Positions 22,531 through 36,024 of a stretch of DNA of 64,000 bases are shown here, in pieces. Within the stretch, counting starts at the first letter, position 1. Every line of letters begins with the position of its first letter. The stretch is from Metallyticus violacea. Lineage: Eukaryota > Arthropoda > Insecta > Mantodea > Metallyticidae. Position numbers and translations under genes: made by a program. The notes below the pieces were generated by a model, which did not search any database, had not been told where the DNA came from, and saw only the letters and a list, made by a program, of their open reading frames with translations. The stretch covers positions 140,965,501 through 141,029,500 of the forward strand of contig CM060831.1 in the NCBI GenBank assembly GCA_030762175.1, in the 5' to 3' direction.

Positions 22531-23309
22531 CTCTTGGTATTCCAGTCCCGAGCGGCAGCGGAGAAAGTAGAATGTCACAGTTCCGAACGGCAGTGGAAGA
22601 ATAGGCACTGGAGCCGCAACCAAAATGAAAAAGTCACCCGTTTTAACACTACAATTTCTACACTATAGCATTTTTGTTAAACCTAACCTAACCTAACCTA
22701 AAGTTCCAACCTATGTGTTGTCCTCTTCAAACTCTCTGGCTGCAATGCATTGTTCCTTATTATAGAACTGAGTGTTTTAGATATATTTCAACTTCATTTT
22801 TTTCACCTTTTACCACGCGTTATTGAAATTCATAATAAACTCATACGCATACTAAGTTTAATCTAATCTTGGATAACCGGTGGACCCAGTAGTTTCCGCG
22901 ACTCGCTATGGCCTCACGGACTACGCTCGCCTCATCTTCGTAAAAATAAATTGATGTGTGCTACTATGTTAGCGGGTAAATCGTTGTAATGGTGGCAAAT
23001 CTCCTTTAACTCCAGCAGAACCTACTAAGGGTCATCTAACGGCAGAAATCATAAGCAACCAGTCTTGATAAACAAAATAAGTGAGCGAAACAAGAAGCTA
23101 AGTGCAGACGAAGTATTCGGAATAAATACCAAGATTACAAAAGAAAAGAAAAAAAAAAAAACTGATTGACCCGTGAGGGAACCTACGACCTTCCTATTTA
23201 TAACACGACGCTCCATCCATATAACCTATCATACTGCTATGGTAGTATTCAAGTCGCATTACGTTCAGTTTTCTCCGCTGCCGCTCGGGACTGAAGCTCT
23301 AAGACGCAC
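22531..23309 (-). mobile_element. Fold-back element with internal tRNA-like sequence, copy 3
   Basis: The arms at about 22531-22574 and 23262-23309 are inverted repeats with the core gcggcagcggagaaag. Next to the left arm is a partial second core (ccgaacggcagtggaag). The internal stretch 22890-23010 matches copy 1 (ggacccagt, gctcgcctc, gcgggtaaatc). On the minus strand at about 23168-23230 is the tRNA-like module with a TTATAAA anticodon-loop-like part. Some 275 bp with no counterpart in copy 1 (about 22610-22885) includes an AACCT tract. Confidence 0.72.
22680..22701. repeat. (AACCT)4 tract, insect telomere-like unit
   Basis: Four consecutive AACCT units are seen directly; the complement is the TTAGG repeat common at insect telomeres. 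It lies inside fold-back copy 3, so it is more likely an internal short array than a telomere. Confidence 0.85.
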
Positions 23310-26300
23310 TATTGTCTTGCTTCGGCCTATTAATGCACATGCGCGGTACGAACGCTAGCGATCACATTAAAAGCAATGACACAAAGAATATCCTTAAACT
23401 GTAGACGGTACAATTTCCTCCTGCGTACAGTACTTCCGATATACGTATATACACGAAACAACTTATTTTCTAAACTGTTCTTGTACTTTCCCATCTGCAG
23501 CAATACAGGCTACGATATGTATGTATATTGCTTCTATATTAATTTCAATGTACAGTTGCCAGAAATGCATCTATAAATATGTTTAAAATTTAGCAAAAAC
23601 AAGATATAAAAACCTCTTTCCTCCCAAAAAAATCTCAAACCTTTATCAAAGAAACGCTTTTATGTGCTTATTTCCGAATAATATAATATACACAGTTCTA
23701 ATGCTTACCTCAAGAGGGTAGCATTTCCTTTCTGCCATATTTGCACCATATCTAGGACAAAAATCTTAACTCTAATTCTTTTCTCCTACAAATTCAATTT
23801 GTTCGCTTTTAAAAGTCATTAGAAATATGAACTAGTCATTGTTGTTTGAACACTTTTGCTGAATTAGGAAATATAAAATAAAATTTTGATTCTACTCAGT
23901 TCTTCTCCCAGTTTTAATAAGAGATACTGTAAATATAAAAAATAAATCACTGCACGAAAATCGAGCTAAGGAAAGAGAACTGATATTTAAGAGATTCCTT
24001 AAGGAAAAACCACCTGCCACATTCTCGTTTTTTCCTACTTCCCCTCCCCCCTTCCTCATTCATTCTTTTTCTTTTCTCTCTCTCTCTGTTTCACTTGTTG
24101 GAGATTGTGTCAAGCAAGAAATAAAGTCCTAGAAGATGATATCTTCAGTTTTATATATGTATATAACTTTTCTCTCCCAGCTTCTCCATATTTCACGGAG
24201 GACCCCCCCCCTCCATCTTGCAGATATCGTTGACAACTATATAGCGGCGCAGTTTCTCCGCAGAGGATGATAAACTTCTGATTTGTAGAGGATTAACCTG
24301 AAATCTTTTTCTTTTCTCTGGAGAAAGGTTCTTTACTTGGTATTATTTCCACCGTTCTGAACTCGTGCCTTAGAGTTCCTGTGTTTTTATTCTTCCCTGC
24401 TACAATCCGTCACAGTTTATACACGTCTGTCACTTGGTGGTTCCATGTTGAAAACCGTAGAGTCAAGTAGCAGAAAGAACTCGCAAAATTCTACCAACGG
24501 TACAAAAGTACATGGTCATATCATATACTGTATTAATAAGCGCACTTGATTTTAAAAAATTGACCAGCGAACTGTTTTAAACCAGGAAATCAAATTAAGG
24601 ATGTCAAAATGAATTGTTTTGAAAGTGATACTTATTTTTTAAATATAAAACTCAATAATACAAAGTCATCCATTTGTTTGGGCCTCGCTTTACGCAGTAT
24701 AGTAATCTCAACAGTTGAAAGCCAGACGCACACCAAACCGGAGTGCGAAGCACGATACTAACCGCGATCGGCAATACAAAATGTACTAACGTATAGACAG
24801 GGTTAAATTTGTAAAATATTTTAGAAATTTCAGACATGTTTTAAAAACGCTTCCCTGTTGAAAGTGCTGTGAGACAGGCGTTGTAGTGTCTAAAAATTTA
24901 TTTTATTGTCATGTTGCAGTGCTACAGATAAACTACAAGAACAATTTTAGGTACTTTTAAATTTTAATCAGTGCCTCGACTGGAGGTAAAAGTATTATCA
25001 CTTATCATACGCTGAAGATAGGTGGTTTCATTGGAGTTTTCGATTCGATCTTTGGTACCAAAAGTCCGGCTGATTTTCTTCAAACACGAAAGCGATTTAT
25101 TTCTTACCATGGCTCCAAAAGAGGTGTATAAAAGCAATAAAACAAGAGGCTAAATGTAACGAGGTAATTAAATGTGCAACAGGGGCTATTTTTATGCAAA
25201 GAGCTGTAATTTTAAGTTTTTTTACTGTCAGAAATCTACACATTTGTTATGTTAAGGCAATTAGCATAATCAGTGCGCTAATCTTGACGGTTTTTACTTC
25301 AATTATTCATCTTTCGAACGGTCTATCACTACTGTGTAGTGGGATCATGATTTATGCTTAGTAGTCCCCAAGATTATTCCTTTGAAATATCTTCCCCCCA
25401 TAAAAACAAAAACAGTGGCCATCTCCTACCCAACAACAAAACGGTTATCGATTTCATCGTTACGCTTTCACCAGTCGTTCGTCCACATTTTCACTGTCGC
25501 TTCAACTCAGGTGTGTAATGGTAGATCAAGTTTCACTCAGAGTCACGAATCGGGTATAAAATCTCGGGAATGCATTTCAATACCCCCAAACATTATACTG
25601 CAATGTCCTTTTGTTTATGATTTTAGGCAATCGGGACACCTATTTTGCGTTTGCTCAAATAAGATCAACTATCTCGCGTTTGCTCAAATAAGATCAACTT
25701 TCATTCGATAGTCTTCCATTATGAAACTGTGTCTGAATCTCGCTTCATCTTTGGTGTATGTACGGCCACATTTAAACTCATTTATCCAGTAATAGCCTTC
25801 AACGCTGATGCATAGTGTTATGCATTTTAATTCTGCTTTGATTTAGGTGGTGGTTCACTCAGATACAACATTGGGGATTAAGAAAATGTAGTGATAATGT
25901 CATAAAAATACTTTTTTACATTTCATTGAAAGTTGTCGAATTTTTTAAAGGAAGCTGCAAAATTATTATACATTTTGGCTTACATATTTGAAATTAAATA
26001 TTGAAAAAAATGGTAAATTTAAAAACGTTGGAGAATAAGCTTAGCATATTTTCAGACTCCATTTCTTTATAGCTTCCCTCCCGATATCGAACACTCCTGT
26101 ATGAGTTATGAGTTGTTGGTTTCGCTACCTCCAAAAAGTTCAAATTTAATTTCCTATAACTATTTATTACCATTTCTTTGTGTAAAATCGTCATTAGAGG
26201 ACTTCTATCTTGATTCTGATGTTTGTATTTGCTACTGTTATCTGTAGGGGACTTGGTTTGCACTTGCGCTGCAAACTAATGTTTCGGTAGGTTTTTGGAG

Positions 26301-29300
26301 TATCCTGATCGGGGGAGGTGAAAGGAAGCGATAGTAAGAGTAGTCATTGGGAGATGGGTATAGAGTTTTTTAAGCTTTTGTAAACTCGATTGGATGTCGA
26401 GAATTGGGAACGATCCGTAAAATTATGAACAATAAAATGTAAATGAATGATGTTAATCGGAAAATGAATTTGGTGAATCGGAGATTATGTTGTTTCCTGT
26501 GTAACTATAAATGCTAAACTCCTGAAATGAGGTTAGAGAAATGGATCATTGCAGCCAAATCTCTCAATTTTAGTATTCCGATATCGGAAACAAATTAAGT
26601 AGAACATTTTCAATGTAATAAGCAGATTGAAAAGTAAAACAGCATTCAGAGAACAGGAAATAAAAACAAAAATTGATGAATGGATACTCTAGTCCTTCGG
26701 TTAACAGCTTACAAGGCAATTATCCAAAAAATTAATACAAATAAAATTATCTCAAGTGCCATCACAAGAGGGTCTGAGATAACCGATAAATTCACGAACA
26801 AAGGGAATGAGTTTATCTCAAGTGATAATTATTAGGACTATTTCACAAACAAAATAAAGATTGAAATAAATTCCCGTAAACTTGGCTTTCAATATTGTAA
26901 TACTTGTTCATTTATATTATCAGTACTTAATGTTATCAAGCAATCTTGCGACAGACGAATGTCCATTGTCAGTAATGCCAGTAGAGAAGACCCAAATACG
27001 GGTTTGGGACTAATTCGTGAGTAGAATAAGAAAAAAAAAGTAATATGTGTTTAAAATTCTCGCACGGATTATTAACAGCTGTATAAAATGTTATATTTAC
27101 TTATGAACCCCCCCCAAAAAACCCTAAAATAATTTTACTTCGTTTTGAAAAAGATAACGTGGAGGATTTAGGTTGGAAATATTTTATTATTTAATATGTC
27201 ATAGTAACAAGTTAACAGATATAAGAAATGTTTGTTCTTTTTGGAAAGTTTATACTTGTAAATATTTTAGCAGTTTTATAACAAATATTTAATGTTTTTA
27301 TAACTAAGATAGTAACTAAATGAAAAGGGGCATGCAGAAAGACACGATTTTTCTTATTATGTGTGAAATGTTTCAGAATGTTCCATTCAGAACATGATGC
27401 TTTTAAAATACAATAAAGGCCGTGCCTTAACAAGTAGCCAAGGTTGTCGTCTAAAGCCGAAGCTCATTAGGCAGCTTCTGATGGTTGGCTTGCCAGTTTC
27501 TTTGTTAAAGATATGCTTTTATTGTCAGAAAAATAGGAGTACCGACTTCCCTGGTAAGCTGGGATTAGGCAATGATGACGCCATGGTGAAAGAGATGTGC
27601 AAAATCAACATCTATCACCCACACGTTCAGCATTATTAGCTATCAGAATTAAACAAAACGTCAGATAGTTTCAATATATCCCAGTGGCAAAGTAGGAAAA
27701 CTAGAGACGGCTAATTGAGGGGCAGATAGGTAGGGCAGCTGAATTAGGGGAAAAAGAAGAAGAAAAAAAAAACCATATAACAGCTAAAGAACTTATATAG
27801 AATTCAATCATGCGGTGGAATACTTGAGATAAAAAGTCGATTTAGTTTTCTAGAAATTGTTTCGCTAAGGATAGCGCTTAGCTTCATCAAAGAAGTATAT
27901 GGCAACCCTGCGCGAGACAGCATTTACACCTTTAACTTTCTGATATTCATGTCCTGTTTATATATTGAAATTAAATGTGTCTTATTCTCATCTTCAAGTG
28001 TTTGCTTATGCCATTGGAGTGTTTGGTTTTTTAACCGTTTCACGGCAGCTGGCGTGTCGGCAGTCAGAGCGGTAACTCCCGGTGATGGGGATGTAATATC
28101 GGCGCAACTGATTCAAGTGCTCGCAATTGAAACTTCAATTACAATTAAAAGTTCATCTTTTCTCGCCTGAGTTCTTTCCAAATATTTTATTTTTCACCTT
28201 CCGCTATAAATAAAAGTCACATGTGGGTTATAATCGCCGCTTATTACCCACTATTTAAGCAATGTCCTGAATAAAATTCAATGACCCATTGACTGTAGGC
28301 GCGATAGCAGTTTTGCTGTATTGATGTAAAATTTTAATTAAATTTTCACATTGCATTCTGAAACTAATAGACAATATACTCCTATTGTTTTCTGTTTATT
28401 GCCGAACAAAAATCGAGAGATCCATATAATTTTGTTTCTTAATAGTGTCACGCACGGTTTATCTCTCGACCCCAAAACTGTGATATTAGATTTGGAGGAC
28501 ATCATAAACTAAGTCTTAGCGAGCGTATAACCATAGCTGTAAGTAAAAATCTTAAATTTATATCTATATTAGTATAAGAATATCCAACAATTGGGATTTA
28601 GTTCTATTCATATTGCTAAAGAAACAGAAATTGCCAAATTCTTAATGTATTTTATTTGATTTGTCGTTTTTGCCAGTAAAACCTGATCATTTTGTCACCG
28701 ATTTCATGCCCATTGAACCCCAATGTGGAAAAGGGCTCGCAATTATCAATTGGGATAATTACATTTATCTGAGGATAGTTTGTTTCCCAAAGTTTGCGGT
28801 CTCTTGTTTCCGACTATGCGACTTAAAAGAGACCACTAAAGTGTGAATCGTTCCATTAATAGCGAATTCGCATATTCATTCTAGTGTTTATGTCTTTGCA
28901 GGTTCTTAAACGAACTACAAATTGATAACCTGTATTAAAATAACTTCTAAAATGCGGCCCTTAATGGATGGTCATCTCATCTAATAAAGAAATACAACGT
29001 GATAAAAAACGCAGTTAAAAAAAGAGAGGAAATCCTAATTTTTTATGTGTAAAAGTAATTTATTTCTGTAAGCAAAGATCCTGTGAATCGTTATTAAACA
29101 CTTTTTTCCTGGCTATAGAATGAAACAAACTTTTTAACCACACCAGTGATAAAATAAAATTCGATGCTACTGTTGACAAATAATTCTTATTTGTACAAAC
29201 TGTTTTATTACTATTAAAATATTGTTTTTATTAATATCAATCACTTAATGTCCTGAGTTTGATAAAGTTGTAAAGGAACATTTTATGCAAATAACATTTT

Positions 29301-32094
29301 TTGAAAGATTATATTGCAGTGTTGCAATTGACTATCGATATTTCTCGGAGAATCCATGGCTATTTCATAGGAGTTTATCATAAGTGTTTGCCCCGTAGCT
29401 ATTAGGTAAGGATAGGTTACAAATCTCCATCAGGGTATCACAAGGTTGACAACAAGCCTTATTATGCTGCGATCTTCCTTCATGTTTTGCCTACATCAAT
29501 CGCTCTATTTTTTTCTTTAGCATTAAGTATTTTTCATTTCGTTTATTTTTCCCCCATTTATTTACATTTTAAAGCGTAGGATATACAAAAGATAGAAACT
29601 TTTGCAGGGTCTCGGCAGTTAAATGTGGAATCCCAGTTGACATTTATAATTGTGGCATAAGGGTTTGTATTCACTAATTATCCGCAGATTTTGTTTAGAG
29701 TAGTTTTAGTATAATTTGTAATATTATTTTCTTTAAGAAGGTTATTAAATTAAGCACCACATGATCCACATTTTTGTAGACTCCAGGCTTAAAATCCAAA
29801 TTTATTTCTGCTTTGAAAAATGTGCTCAAAGCATAATTTAGAGATTTTTTTGGTGCAAAAATGATAGCGTAAGTGACTATCTAAGTAGTTTGTGGTATCT
29901 GAATATTAATATATCTCACAAGAACATGATTATGGTCGAAAAAAGAATTCTAATCATAAAAATACTTGGAGATTGACAGACAGCAGTAAAACCATTTTTA
30001 TATTATATTAAATTTGCATATTTCTTTTTATATAGTTAAATAATATCTATCATTAAGATAAGTGAAGTTTTACACAGCGGACCAGCCAAGAGTTTATGTA
30101 GTTTCACAGTGGAATGAGGAGCGCACTAACTTGAATATATCGACAGCCTCCCTTATTGATTTCCTTCTCTCTGGTAGAGTAGTATGAGTGTATTTTAATT
30201 TAATATTTTTATAATTAATAATTGAGCAATAATCAATTGATAGCTTCTCTATTTATCCTTCAAATAAATGATTGAAGTAAAGTCCATTTTGTTTCAAGCA
30301 CATGTGACATTCGTTACAGCTTAGCGTTCGTTATTTAATTGCACTCCTGACCTCTGCTGGTGACTCTTGTCACTAAATATGTAGTTTCCAAATGTGTATA
30401 CTGTAAAGTTTCTCTTTACAGGGCGCATTTTTTGTTTTTTATTATTATTTTTTGTTTATCACGTAACCTGTTCTTCTATTATGGCACCGTTTTGAGTCTT
30501 GATCACATCTCTAAGAGAGAGTGAGCGAGGTTACTGGACCCCTAGCATTTACTTGAACGTAGAACGACCAGTAGTTTTGCCTTGGGATCTCTTTTTTTCA
30601 AGGTATGAACTTCTTTAACGTGCGTTAATTGTACAACACAAGACCCACTATTTAAAGTCCTGCTGAAGTACTCTTCAGATTTATATAAAAACGTGTTTTG
30701 CATCAATTTTTTAAATAAATCGCCTACTTAGACTTTAACAACAGTGTTTTGTTTTCATTTATAATAGCAGGAAAACTAATAAAATTATAATTTTCTAAAG
30801 GAATGCAATTATAATCAACAAAAGAACCAAGAAAGAAAGCATAAGCCTGGAGCATTCTATTACTTCTCGCTTTGCACTCTGCAATATTATTGCAGATTCC
30901 ATTAAGGTTTATGAAACTTAAGCATATGCACTTCTTCATTGCACAGTTAGTTTCTCAGTGTATTTAACAGTAATTAAATTGTACAGGCACAAAAGCGAAC
31001 AGATGACCTTTTTAAAAACAGTTTTTGTCTAGTTTATATATTTCTCCAATATCAAAAGTGATTTTACTTGCACATATGTTACGGTGCTAAATCTCACAAA
31101 TTAGTTTTCTTGTGTCCCAAGAGACTGTTGAAAATTTAAGTAGAATAAAGAAAAAATGTATTTCCTTTTGTAATATTTCATTTATATTTAAAATTTCAAC
31201 AAAATGCCACAAAATAAAAATGGGAATGCCTTTTAACCTAAAACTACAATCAAATAAAAGTTATACACATAGTTTGTCTCTATTATGTTTTTGAGACACA
31301 AATCTGTAATTTTCCCCGAAAAATTTTAAACTTCACCGCAAGGAGAAATTTATTAAAGGATGCTCTGTAATTCACATGATCTCAAGAAATATTTTTTGGA
31401 ATCATCTGAAACAGTGTGGATTATTATTTTTATTACATGCCATCAATGTATGGCAAAATAAAAATGAAGTGCGTAGGGCTACATAAATACTCGTGTAACA
31501 TGTCTTTAAAGTGAAAGCCTGACAAAATAGCTTTGCTTAACGAATCTGAAAGAAACGAACTAGAAAAGTAACAAAATATTTTTGTGCCATTTTTAACACA
31601 TTTCACAGACTGTTTCTCTTAATTGCATGACCCATTTTTTTTTATAATTGCGTAAGAGGAACAATGACCCCTCATCGTGCTCTCTGCATCAGTGTAAATT
31701 TCCTTTCAAAAACAACTTTTTCAAAATATATTTTAAATTATTAATGATATAGTAGATATTGGCTTTAATATGAGATATACTCTTTCCAAAAACAACGCCT
31801 TTCACAATGAAAATGAAAAACAACTGACCAGAAAAACGAGTTCATATATGAAAATCTTAAAAAGGAGAAATGAAAATATATTAATAATGCCACATAAAAA
31901 CAATAACCGCCAGGAAGCATTAGGCTGATAGGTATTGAATGAAATGTATGATCAATCAAATTTGGAGGCCCTTGAGATCAATGAAGAATTTTGGCAGCAT
32001 TTAAGGGACTGAGAGTAACCAAATTGAAAAGGGTTAATGAAAGTTTCACTGATTAGACTTGTGAAAGGTTTGATGGTACACCCTGTGAAGTCTT
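23310..32094. other. About 8.8 kb of AT-rich DNA without recognised features
   Basis: I found no transposase, reverse transcriptase, SINE or host-gene motif on either strand. Frames reach about 110 codons (25382-25711) without a domain. Minor features are a CT-rich stretch near 24040-24090, a C run near 24203 and a short direct repeat at 25647-25699. Heavily decayed repeats may be hidden here. Confidence 0.4.
25647..25699. repeat. Short tandem duplication (24-bp unit)
   Basis: The unit gcgtttgctcaaataagatc plus four further bases occurs at 25647-25670 and again at 25676-25699, identical by eye, at a 29-bp period. Confidence 0.9.
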
Positions 32095-32345
32095 CACCTT
32101 CCAATATTTATCGCTATCTTTCTCTCCTCTCGTGGTCCTGCTCTCGATGAAGGGCCACTGCTCATCTCGTCCGAAGCGTCCGCTGTACGAGGAGGACAAC
32201 CATATTGATTCCATCATCCTCCCTTCCTGAGTCCTCGCCCCTCCACCTCTCTCCCCCGCCTCACTCCTCGTCCTTCTGTCGACCGGAAAACTGAAGGATC
32301 AATAACCTAGAGGAGAACCCTGTAATGCTCCCATGGGGGTTCCGA
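32095..32345 (+). other. GC-richer island, unassigned
   Basis: This block has clearly more G+C and more CpG (ctcgtccgaagcgtccgctg) than the several kilobases on each side, and a C/T bias on the plus strand. It contains a short frame of 27 codons from the ATG at 32147 that opens MKGHCSSRPKRPLYEED. It could be an exon, a regulatory island or the remnant of a GC-rich repeat; no splice sites were assigned. Confidence 0.35.
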
Positions 32346-33571
32346 GTTTGAGGCCAGAACTCGTCATGTTGCAGTTAAAGGAAACTTGCTTATTTTTCTT
32401 GGGGAGTGTGAATCACTCAGTCTGTGATGCAATTTAGAGCAAATTAGCGCCTGTGGCTGAAAAATTGGACTATTTTTGAAATTTGAAAGATTTGAACTTA
32501 TAAAAATTAAATCTTCCTTTTTTAATAGCTCAGCTGCAAGTAAAATGCAGACATTTTTATACCTGGAAAAATTAAAGCTATTTATTTTGTTTAATTTGTT
32601 CCACAGAAGTGAATTAACAGAACATATTTAACAGACATTATAATGTTTTTAAACAATTCTGGTTTCCCTTATGAAATCAAGATTTTTTGGCAGAAAAAGG
32701 TCGTCTTTTGGACTCACTTTATGACAGTAAGAGGCTTTATAGCTTATAATCCCTCGGTACCAAAATATAATATAAAAATGTATACAATGAATGGGGTTAT
32801 CCATGCATGACGCTAAGTGGTATAGCGTGTGTCAGACATCGACTATGCATATATGTAGGTTATTAGCAGTACTCTGAATTTTAGGTCTGAAAAATATTTT
32901 TTTTTGGGCTATAAATACTTAAAATTCATGACAAAATCTCAAAGTGTTTAATTAAGTTATGCCTCGTCAACTGAAGAATTCGAAACTCATTTTCAAGTTA
33001 TCCATCTAAAATTACTAATCGCAGAACGTAGTTTACTCACAATATACCATCCTAGCTGGCTTGTAGCTTGGGGTTGCCTATGTTCTGGGGTCGCCCAAAA
33101 GAAAGATATTTGTGAAAACTACCAACTTTCAAAACACTAAAAATGAACTGCACCTGTGATCTCAGCCCAATTTCAGAGTTCAAACGCTGTTGGTGACATA
33201 TGAAGCGGTTTTTATATGCAGATGTTGTCGTTGGATGTACCCCAGGATCCCAAATCATACTCCGGGTTGTTCAGCGAAGTCGTCTTTCGTGTCTTATTAG
33301 TCACCTTGCTTTTAGATAATTTAACGCTTGAACGCATTGATATGTTTAATCACACTACACTTAGTTATCGGCCACCTGGCTCGTTACCCCTATATCTTTG
33401 ATGTCCCGTGCTACATATACTGCTTGAAATTACTGCATCTGTGTGCCTCTCGCCTACTGCCTCTGGTAAATCGATGTCGATTATCAAAAAGCGAACGGGC
33501 TTTTGCAAAGTTGTTTCTCCTTAAATACGAAATTTAAAACGTCGCCACGTGATTACAAAAGCTCTTAGGGT
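32346..33571. other. Unassigned DNA
   Basis: Several overlapping frames of 60-70 codons at 33052-33540 occur on both strands; none has a recognisable motif. Confidence 0.35.
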
Positions 33572-33830
33572 CCATGGCCGAGGTCATTAAGGTGTGGACA
33601 CTGAGAGGGAGGTCTGGGGTTCTATTTTCACCAGCCTCCATCACTGAGGGTTTTTCCAGGTTTTCCTCGGTCCTCATAAATGACAAATGCCGGGAATGTA
33701 CCCTAAACTTAGGCCTGGAACGCTTCCCTAAAAAAAAAAAAATCCTTTCCCAGTTTATCATTTCATCTTATATATCATCAGTATCCACGGCCTGTGATGC
33801 CTCAGTGGTAAAAATGGGATTTATACACTA
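33572..33830 (+). mobile_element. SINE B, full length, diverged
   Basis: The plus-strand head catggccgaggtcattaagg resembles a Leu/Ser-type A box. It is followed by ggttctattttc (decayed B box), tttccaggttttcctcgg, cctcataaatgacaaatgcc, an A-run interrupting the body, catttcatcttatatatcat, and gtgatgcctcagtgg near the 3' end. It matches the copy at 46758 throughout. Frames on both strands at 33534-33834 are by-products. Confidence 0.85.
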
Positions 33831-34104
33831 TTAAAAACAAAAGTACTATTCAAAACACTAGATGAGCGGTTTAAATTATTATACTTATTACCATATTTAG
33901 AAATGAAAAAATCTAATGCTAAAATTGTTTTCTAAAAGCAAATTATAAAGTAAATGCATAGATAATTAATTAAATAATATAAACAATTTCCGCTTTCACC
34001 GTAATATAAGAACAACAAGGTTTTAGGCTTGAAAGGCAAACAATTGAAGTTTTCTGCTTAAAACACACCATAAAAATATAATAGAAATTACCCAAGAAAT
34101 TGCT

Positions 34105-35583
34105 CATCCAGCATTCATGAAAAAGCTTTCGATTCAGTATCCAGGCAAATATTGTGGCAAATGTTAAGGGGCTTCAGAAAGTCTATCTTACCATGTTAAA
34201 TTAGCAGCTAAGTTTATGTTCCTACTTTTGCAACAATGAAATTTGGACATATTTTATGTGTGTATTGTAGCATAATTAATGAAGTCGAAGCACTGGAACA
34301 AGAAATTTTACTTGAAGTCGATTTTTGACAAAAATGTAAAACTTTCCATAATTTCTAGGTTATAAATTAAGTTGTAATACTTTTGCAGCAGTAGCTTTAT
34401 TTTTATGTCTAAAAATAACACTAAACTTTTTAGGGCAACTGATGCAGTAATTTTTATCTACAGGTACATATATGTAGGAAAATGTAGTATTAAGAAAATT
34501 GTTATTAAAGAAAAAATTTGTTAAAAATTCACGTATAGCTCCAACTCGGAAGCTAATGCATGCTGCGTCATAGCCTCAATTTGTGTACACTGTTTACTTC
34601 ACGATATACAAGAATAAAACCAAATTTCCTCTAGGGAAATGGAAAAAACGGAACCTTCTAGCACAAAATAATTTTGAAAAAATTGACATCAAAAGCATAC
34701 GTTTAGTCTATGCAGATGTATTTGTGAATATTAAAAAACAATACTTCTAAGTTACATAGCACAATAAAAAATATACCATTTAGTTCGGGAAAGGAGAAAA
34801 TTTATTTAATTTTTTTTAAATGTCAAAAAATTGAATTTTTGCCTTTCAACACTACTTAAAAAGCCCAAACATTTAAATCAAGTAATTACTATAATAATAA
34901 AAATAAATATAAAATATCTACGAAGAACGTAAGAAATCAAGGAATACGACAAGAATGCAGTTTATTATCAGCCCTTTTCAATATATATATGTAGGTAGGT
35001 AGCACTTCCAGGAATCATCCTAATTAATAAGTTTAATAATACTCCAATTAATAAGTTTTATCAAAATATGTTGTTATAAATGGAGTAATTATCCAAGATA
35101 AAGAAATTCATTTTCATAGTCAGTGTTTAAATTGCTTAAGTTAAGTAAGCAATATAATTTTAAACGTTCGATGCAAAAATAAAAAATATAGCTTTTAGAG
35201 CATGACATGTTATTAAAGTAATAGACAATGCATAATTAGAACATATATCATATTTTGAATATTTAAATTGTAGTTTAAATTTAAGTAGACCATATGAATT
35301 TCAAGCAATAAGTGGTAATATAAATAGGACTTTAAAATAATATAATCATAAAAAAAATACCCTGTCAGGATTTTATAAACTTTTGGATTTTCATTATGGG
35401 AGGGTAACATGAACTCACCGAAAAAATGAATAAGGGACATCAGACATGAAATATTGGCGAGCGCTGACCAGAAGAGATGGGCTTAGAAGCCAAGAGCTCA
35501 AAAGAGTTAAACATCGTCTGCACAAAAAGCTCAGAAATATAAGACAAATTGGATGTTCTACATAAATAGAACACGAGACGACT
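34105..35583 (+). mobile_element. Decayed LINE, reverse transcriptase fragments
   Basis: Plus-strand readings show EKAFDSVSRQILWQML at about 34117-34165 (RT motif with the first catalytic Asp). NQGIRQECSLLSALFNIYM follows at about 34938-34995 (the G-RQG-PLSP-LFNIY box). YWRALTRRDGLRSQELKR at about 35447-35505 resembles the post-RT region. The spacing between the first two is about 600 bp too long, so unidentified AT-rich DNA has inserted there. Further RT-like reading (MEKAFDTI, about 35912) lies beyond the SINE at 35595. It looks like an RTE/Jockey-type LINE; the clade is uncertain. Confidence 0.65.
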
Positions 35584-35594
35584 GTCAACTTAAC

Positions 35595-35860
35595 TCCCAA
35601 ACCTAAGATCGCCGGTTCGAACCCGGCCAGGACCGATGGATTTTTTCGGGGCGTAAAAATCCTAAGTATGGCTTCCTTCGGAAGGGAAGTAAAGCCGTGG
35701 GTCCCGTGTCGTACATTTACGGCACGAAAAAGAACCTCAGGCCTGAAAGAGAGGCCTCTGAGCAAAATTTGTCGGCCGTTTCACGCCCTGAGTTGAATGG
35801 GACGTTGATGACCTGAGCTGTTAAAGAGCGTCCATAAATAAATCATTCAAAAAAAAATTG
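35595..35860 (+). mobile_element. SINE A, 5'-truncated, inserted in LINE relic
   Basis: It starts within the tRNA-like head (tcccaaacctaagatcgccg) and continues as a nearly unmutated SINE A to cataaataaatcattc plus an A run. An 11-bp duplication, gtcaacttaac, at 35584-35594 and 35861-35871 flanks it. Similarity to the copy at 8146 is very high, so both are among the younger SINE A insertions here. Confidence 0.92.
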
Positions 35861-35871
35861 GTCAACTTAAC

Positions 35872-36024
35872 CTTTAATTATAGATAATCAGGAATTCGAA
35901 ATGCTGTAAGATGGAGAAAGCTTTTGACACGATAGTGCTGGAACAACCAATAGCTTATGCCGCAAAGGATGATGATGGTTGTACTCAGGAACTACACAGG
36001 AGATGATTTACAATAGTCGATTTT
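35872..36024 (+). mobile_element. Second reverse transcriptase fragment
   Basis: The plus-strand reading MEKAFDTIVLEQPIAYA (about 35909-35960) resembles the first catalytic motif of LINE reverse transcriptase, EKAFDTV. It repeats a motif already present at 34117. It is therefore from another LINE copy or a rearranged piece. Confidence 0.45.

Noticed and set aside
35415..35765. 116-codon minus-strand open frame
   Set aside because: It is mostly SINE A read backwards; similar frames recur at 15098 and 37494 for the same reason.
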